Shown: piece after piece, positions 6,817 through 8,503 of the stretch
Layout of the letters: the number at the start of each line of letters is the position of its first letter
Numbering within the stretch: the first letter of the stretch is position 1
Origin: Candidatus Omnitrophota bacterium
GTDB lineage: Bacteria > Omnitrophota > Gorgyraeia > 2-01-FULL-45-10
Assembly (NCBI GenBank): GCA_003140915.1
Contig: PLLI01000063.1
Span: 160 to 8,662, forward strand
Reading direction: 5' to 3'
DNA length: 8,503 bases
Notes under the pieces: generated by a model
Seen by the model: the letters and a program-made list of their open reading frames with translations, nothing else
Database searches by the model: none
Told to the model about the DNA's origin: nothing
Program-made: the position numbers and the translations under genes

Positions 6817-8032
6817 ATTTTCCAGCTACAGCGGCTATTATAGCGGCGCCTTTACCGGAGCCGTCTTTGGTAAGGGCCAATCTTATGCGGGATGCTTTAC
6901 GGGAGAATATCTCTTTCAGGGCATTTTCCATGTTTTGTGAGAATGTCGGATGTTTTTCAAAGACAGAACCGTCGACAGCTACCGTATGAGTCCCGGACAG
7001 ATGCGGATCCATCCGCCTGATGATGGCCGCTATACAGGAAGCGCTTATTCGCGCGGCGCGGCAAGAGACGATCCCGCATACTTTTTTAAACATGCGCCTC
7101 TCTTTAAGCGAGGATTTGACAATACCCAGTCTTCCAAGCAGTCGCCCTGTTACTCTGAGATCGTCTGTCATGTCGCCTTCTATTGCCGACATATGTTCCG
7201 TTTTAAATCCTTCTACCTTGAGCACGAGCCCGGCGATCCGGCCTAAATACATCCCGGAGACCATTTTCTCCAGCATCTGCTGTCCCGGGTTATCGGACTC
7301 TTCATCCAACTGCCTGTCATACGGCGTTGAAGCGAGCTTGTTGAAATTACCCCATTCGATATTGATCACCATGCGGCCTCTCGACTTTTCAGGATAGCAG
7401 GCATTCGTTCCCGTCCCGATGATGACGCCCAAGTCGCAATCCGGCTCTTCATAACTTTTTGCGGCAAGCGTGCCGACCGTATCGTTCACCAGTGCGGCAA
7501 TATCGATATTTTTAATTCCTCTCCGGCGGAAGGCTTCCCTCATCAATTTTACGACGTCATTCCCCGTTACTCCGCTGATGTTAAAATCTTTGGTCCAGCA
7601 GATCAGGGTCCCGCTTGCTATGCCCGTCTGCCGGATAGGGAATGAAAACGTGAATCCGAGGTCGAGCGTAGAGGTATCGGTCAGTTTATATTTTCGTAAA
7701 AAAATATTTACATTGTCGGCGATGAAATCAAAAAATAGTTCGGCGCTGCCTGTCACGTACTTCTTCTCGAGAACGAATTTCATTATGCCGGTACGCCCGA
7801 TCTTACGATCGCCTTTCAGCGTCAGTTCCAGGACTCTGAAGGTCGTCCCGCCCAGGTCGATCGCTATGAATTTCCCCTTCTCTTTTCCGGTGGGCATCCG
7901 CACATACGTGGGTATCATCTTGAGGGAGCTTTTTTCGCCGGCGAGCCCCCTCTCCATCTCGAGGATGAAGCTTTCGACGATCTTCTCCATGTCGGGCCCG
8001 GACAACTCGAAGAGCTTTTCAAGCCTTTCCAT
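6806..8032 (-). CDS. Eukaryote-type hexokinase
   Basis: Predicted cytosolic ATP-dependent hexose kinase, making hexose 6-phosphate for glycolysis or nucleotide-sugar synthesis. It belongs to the two-domain hexokinase family of eukaryotes (Pfam Hexokinase_1 and Hexokinase_2), not to the ROK or Glk families usual in bacteria. Visible motifs in order: phosphate-1 loop DLGGTTFR at 59-66; hexokinase signature from LGFTFSFP (125-132) to CWTKDF (145-150); NDTVGTL at 183-189 with catalytic base D184; GTGTNACY at 206-213; EWG at 226-228; NPGQQMLEKM at 248-257; MSAIEGD at 281-287; DGS at 354-356; DGSGKG at 390-395. The sugar contacts S130, T147, K148, N183, D184, N210, E226 and E255 are all present, so it should be active. 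At 408 residues it is shorter than the usual 450-500, mainly through a trimmed loop around 270-280. It lies 10 bases after greA and overlaps the next gene by 11 bases. Whether glucose, fructose or mannose is preferred cannot be told. Confidence 0.93.
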   Translation of the reverse strand: MERLEKLFELSGPDMEKIVESFILEMERGLAGEKSSLKMIPTYVRMPTGKEKGKFIAIDLGGTTFRVLELTLKGDRKIGRTGIMKFVLEKKYVTGSAELFFDFIADNVNIFLRKYKLTDTSTLDLGFTFSFPIRQTGIASGTLICWTKDFNISGVTGNDVVKLMREAFRRRGIKNIDIAALVNDTVGTLAAKSYEEPDCDLGVIIGTGTNACYPEKSRGRMVINIEWGNFNKLASTPYDRQLDEESDNPGQQMLEKMVSGMYLGRIAGLVLKVEGFKTEHMSAIEGDMTDDLRVTGRLLGRLGIVKSSLKERRMFKKVCGIVSCRAARISASCIAAIIRRMDPHLSGTHTVAVDGSVFEKHPTFSQNMENALKEIFSRKASRIRLALTKDGSGKGAAIIAAVAGKYEK

Positions 8033-8033
8033 C

Positions 8034-8047
8034 GATAGATACCTATC
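8034..8047 (-). promoter_or_regulatory. Small inverted repeat over the greA stop and hexokinase ribosome site
   Basis: The minus strand reads GATAG-GTAT-CTATC, a perfect 5-base stem with a 4-base loop. It covers the greA TAG stop and the TAGG that is the only Shine-Dalgarno-like sequence for the hexokinase ATG at 8032, nine bases away. A ribosome finishing greA would open the stem, which fits translational coupling. The stem is short and could be chance. It has no U-tract, so it is not a terminator. Confidence 0.25.
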
Positions 8048-8503
8048 TGCTGATCTTCAGGACTTTATATCTCAATATGCCGCGCGGCACCTGTATCTCC
8101 ACGACATCGCCTTTTTTGTGGTTCAGGAGACCGGTCCCTACGGGCGATTGTATGGAAATTTTATTCGCGGCAAAGTCGGCCTCCTCTTCCGCGACGATCA
8201 TGTATTCGAGCTCTTCGCCGGAGTCCATGTCCTTAAGTTTCACGGTCGCGCCTATCAGCACCTCATCTTTCGATATCTCGGCGTTGTCAAGTATCTGCGC
8301 GTTGGCAAGTTTGGCATCGAGTTCGGCTATCTTCTTTTCGTTCATGCCCTGCGCATCTTTGGCGGAATCATACTCGGCGTTCTCGCTTATGTCACCGTGC
8401 GCCCTGGCCTCGCCTATGGCCTTCGAAAGCTCCCTGCGTTTGGTGGTCTTCAAATGCTCGAGTTCTTTTCTGAGTTTCTCGTAACCTTCCGGTGTTAAAT
8501 GAA
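8043..8503 (-). CDS. greA: Transcription elongation factor GreA (5' end cut by window edge)
   Basis: GreA binds the secondary channel of RNA polymerase and stimulates cleavage of backtracked transcripts. The visible frame gives 152 residues before a TAG stop, against about 158 for the family, so only a handful of N-terminal residues are missing. The first visible residues (HLTPEGYEKLRKELEHLK) are the usual start of the N-terminal coiled coil. The hairpin tip motif GDISENAEY lies at visible residues 36-44, with the acidic pair D37 and E40 matching the tip acids that hold the catalytic metal. The second half (EADFAANKISIQSPVG, then KKGDVVEIQVP) is the FKBP-like C-terminal domain. An internal TTG at 8453 could be taken for a start, but the coiled coil continues upstream of it in frame. 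The hexokinase gene follows after 10 bases. GreB is possible but less likely, because the tip and C-terminal motifs are GreA-like. Confidence 0.95.
   Translation of the reverse strand, partial: HLTPEGYEKLRKELEHLKTTKRRELSKAIGEARAHGDISENAEYDSAKDAQGMNEKKIAELDAKLANAQILDNAEISKDEVLIGATVKLKDMDSGEELEYMIVAEEEADFAANKISIQSPVGTGLLNHKKGDVVEIQVPRGILRYKVLKISR

Larger units (their letters stand above)
1..8503 (-). other. Probable co-transcribed gene string (greA to GT-C gene)
   Basis: Eight genes share one strand. Junctions in order are a 10-base gap, an 11-base overlap, an 11-base gap, a 17-base overlap, a 28-base gap, a 29-base gap and a direct TAA-ATG contact. None of the gaps has room for a normal promoter plus leader, and none holds a stem followed by a T-run. 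Promoters inside coding regions cannot be excluded, especially before 2697, where base composition changes. The true first promoter lies beyond 8503. Confidence 0.6.

Noticed and set aside
8043..8453. Short greA starting at the TTG at 8453
   Set aside because: The same frame continues upstream to the window edge with the conserved N-terminal GreA coiled-coil residues, so the TTG is an internal leucine codon.
7470..8498. A 342-codon plus-strand open frame
   Set aside because: It lies antisense to both the hexokinase and greA, which carry unmistakable family motifs. Its own product is a low-complexity Ser/Arg/Phe-rich sequence with no domain.

Overview
The window is bacterial and gene-dense. 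Every supported gene lies on the minus strand, so transcription runs from position 8503 towards position 1. Eight protein genes follow one another with gaps of at most 29 bases or short overlaps. I see no RNA genes, mobile elements, CRISPR arrays or convincing terminators. No stretch of even 100 bases lacks a gene.

The organism cannot be fixed from this sequence. Three features together suggest an uncultured lineage of the Omnitrophota (OP3) or a related PVC/Elusimicrobia-like group: a hexokinase of the eukaryotic family, an exported protein with a short beta-rich N-terminal module and TPR-like helices, and membrane GT-C enzymes next to a UDP-galactopyranose-mutase-like flavoprotein. This is inference, not a proven assignment.

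Layout in the direction of transcription: (1) 8503-8043, the transcript-cleavage factor GreA, lacking only its first few residues; (2) 8032-6806, a eukaryote-type hexokinase with its whole active site intact; (3) 6816-5278, a polytopic membrane protein with an STT3/PMT-like first loop, probably a GT-C glycosyltransferase; (4) 5266-5000, a small GIY-YIG protein of the UPF0213 type; (5) 5016-3793, an exported TPR-like protein of unknown role; (6) 3764-2727, a long LOG-family nucleotide hydrolase; (7) 2697-1270, an FAD-dependent UGM/protoporphyrinogen-oxidase-like enzyme; (8) 1269-1, the N-terminal 423 codons of a PMT/ArnT-like GT-C glycosyltransferase that runs off the left edge. The last gene has no stop codon in the window and is easy to miss.

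Two parts can be told apart. Genes 1-6 average about 50% GC in sampled lines. Genes 7-8 fall to about 39% and 34%, as is common for surface-polysaccharide loci. The shared theme is sugar and envelope chemistry: hexose phosphorylation, two lipid-linked-sugar transferases and a sugar-modifying flavoenzyme, mixed with housekeeping genes (greA, LOG, GIY-YIG). No clearly new defence or mobile system was found. The best leads are the hexokinase, the flavoenzyme/GT-C pair at the left edge and the uncharacterised exported protein.
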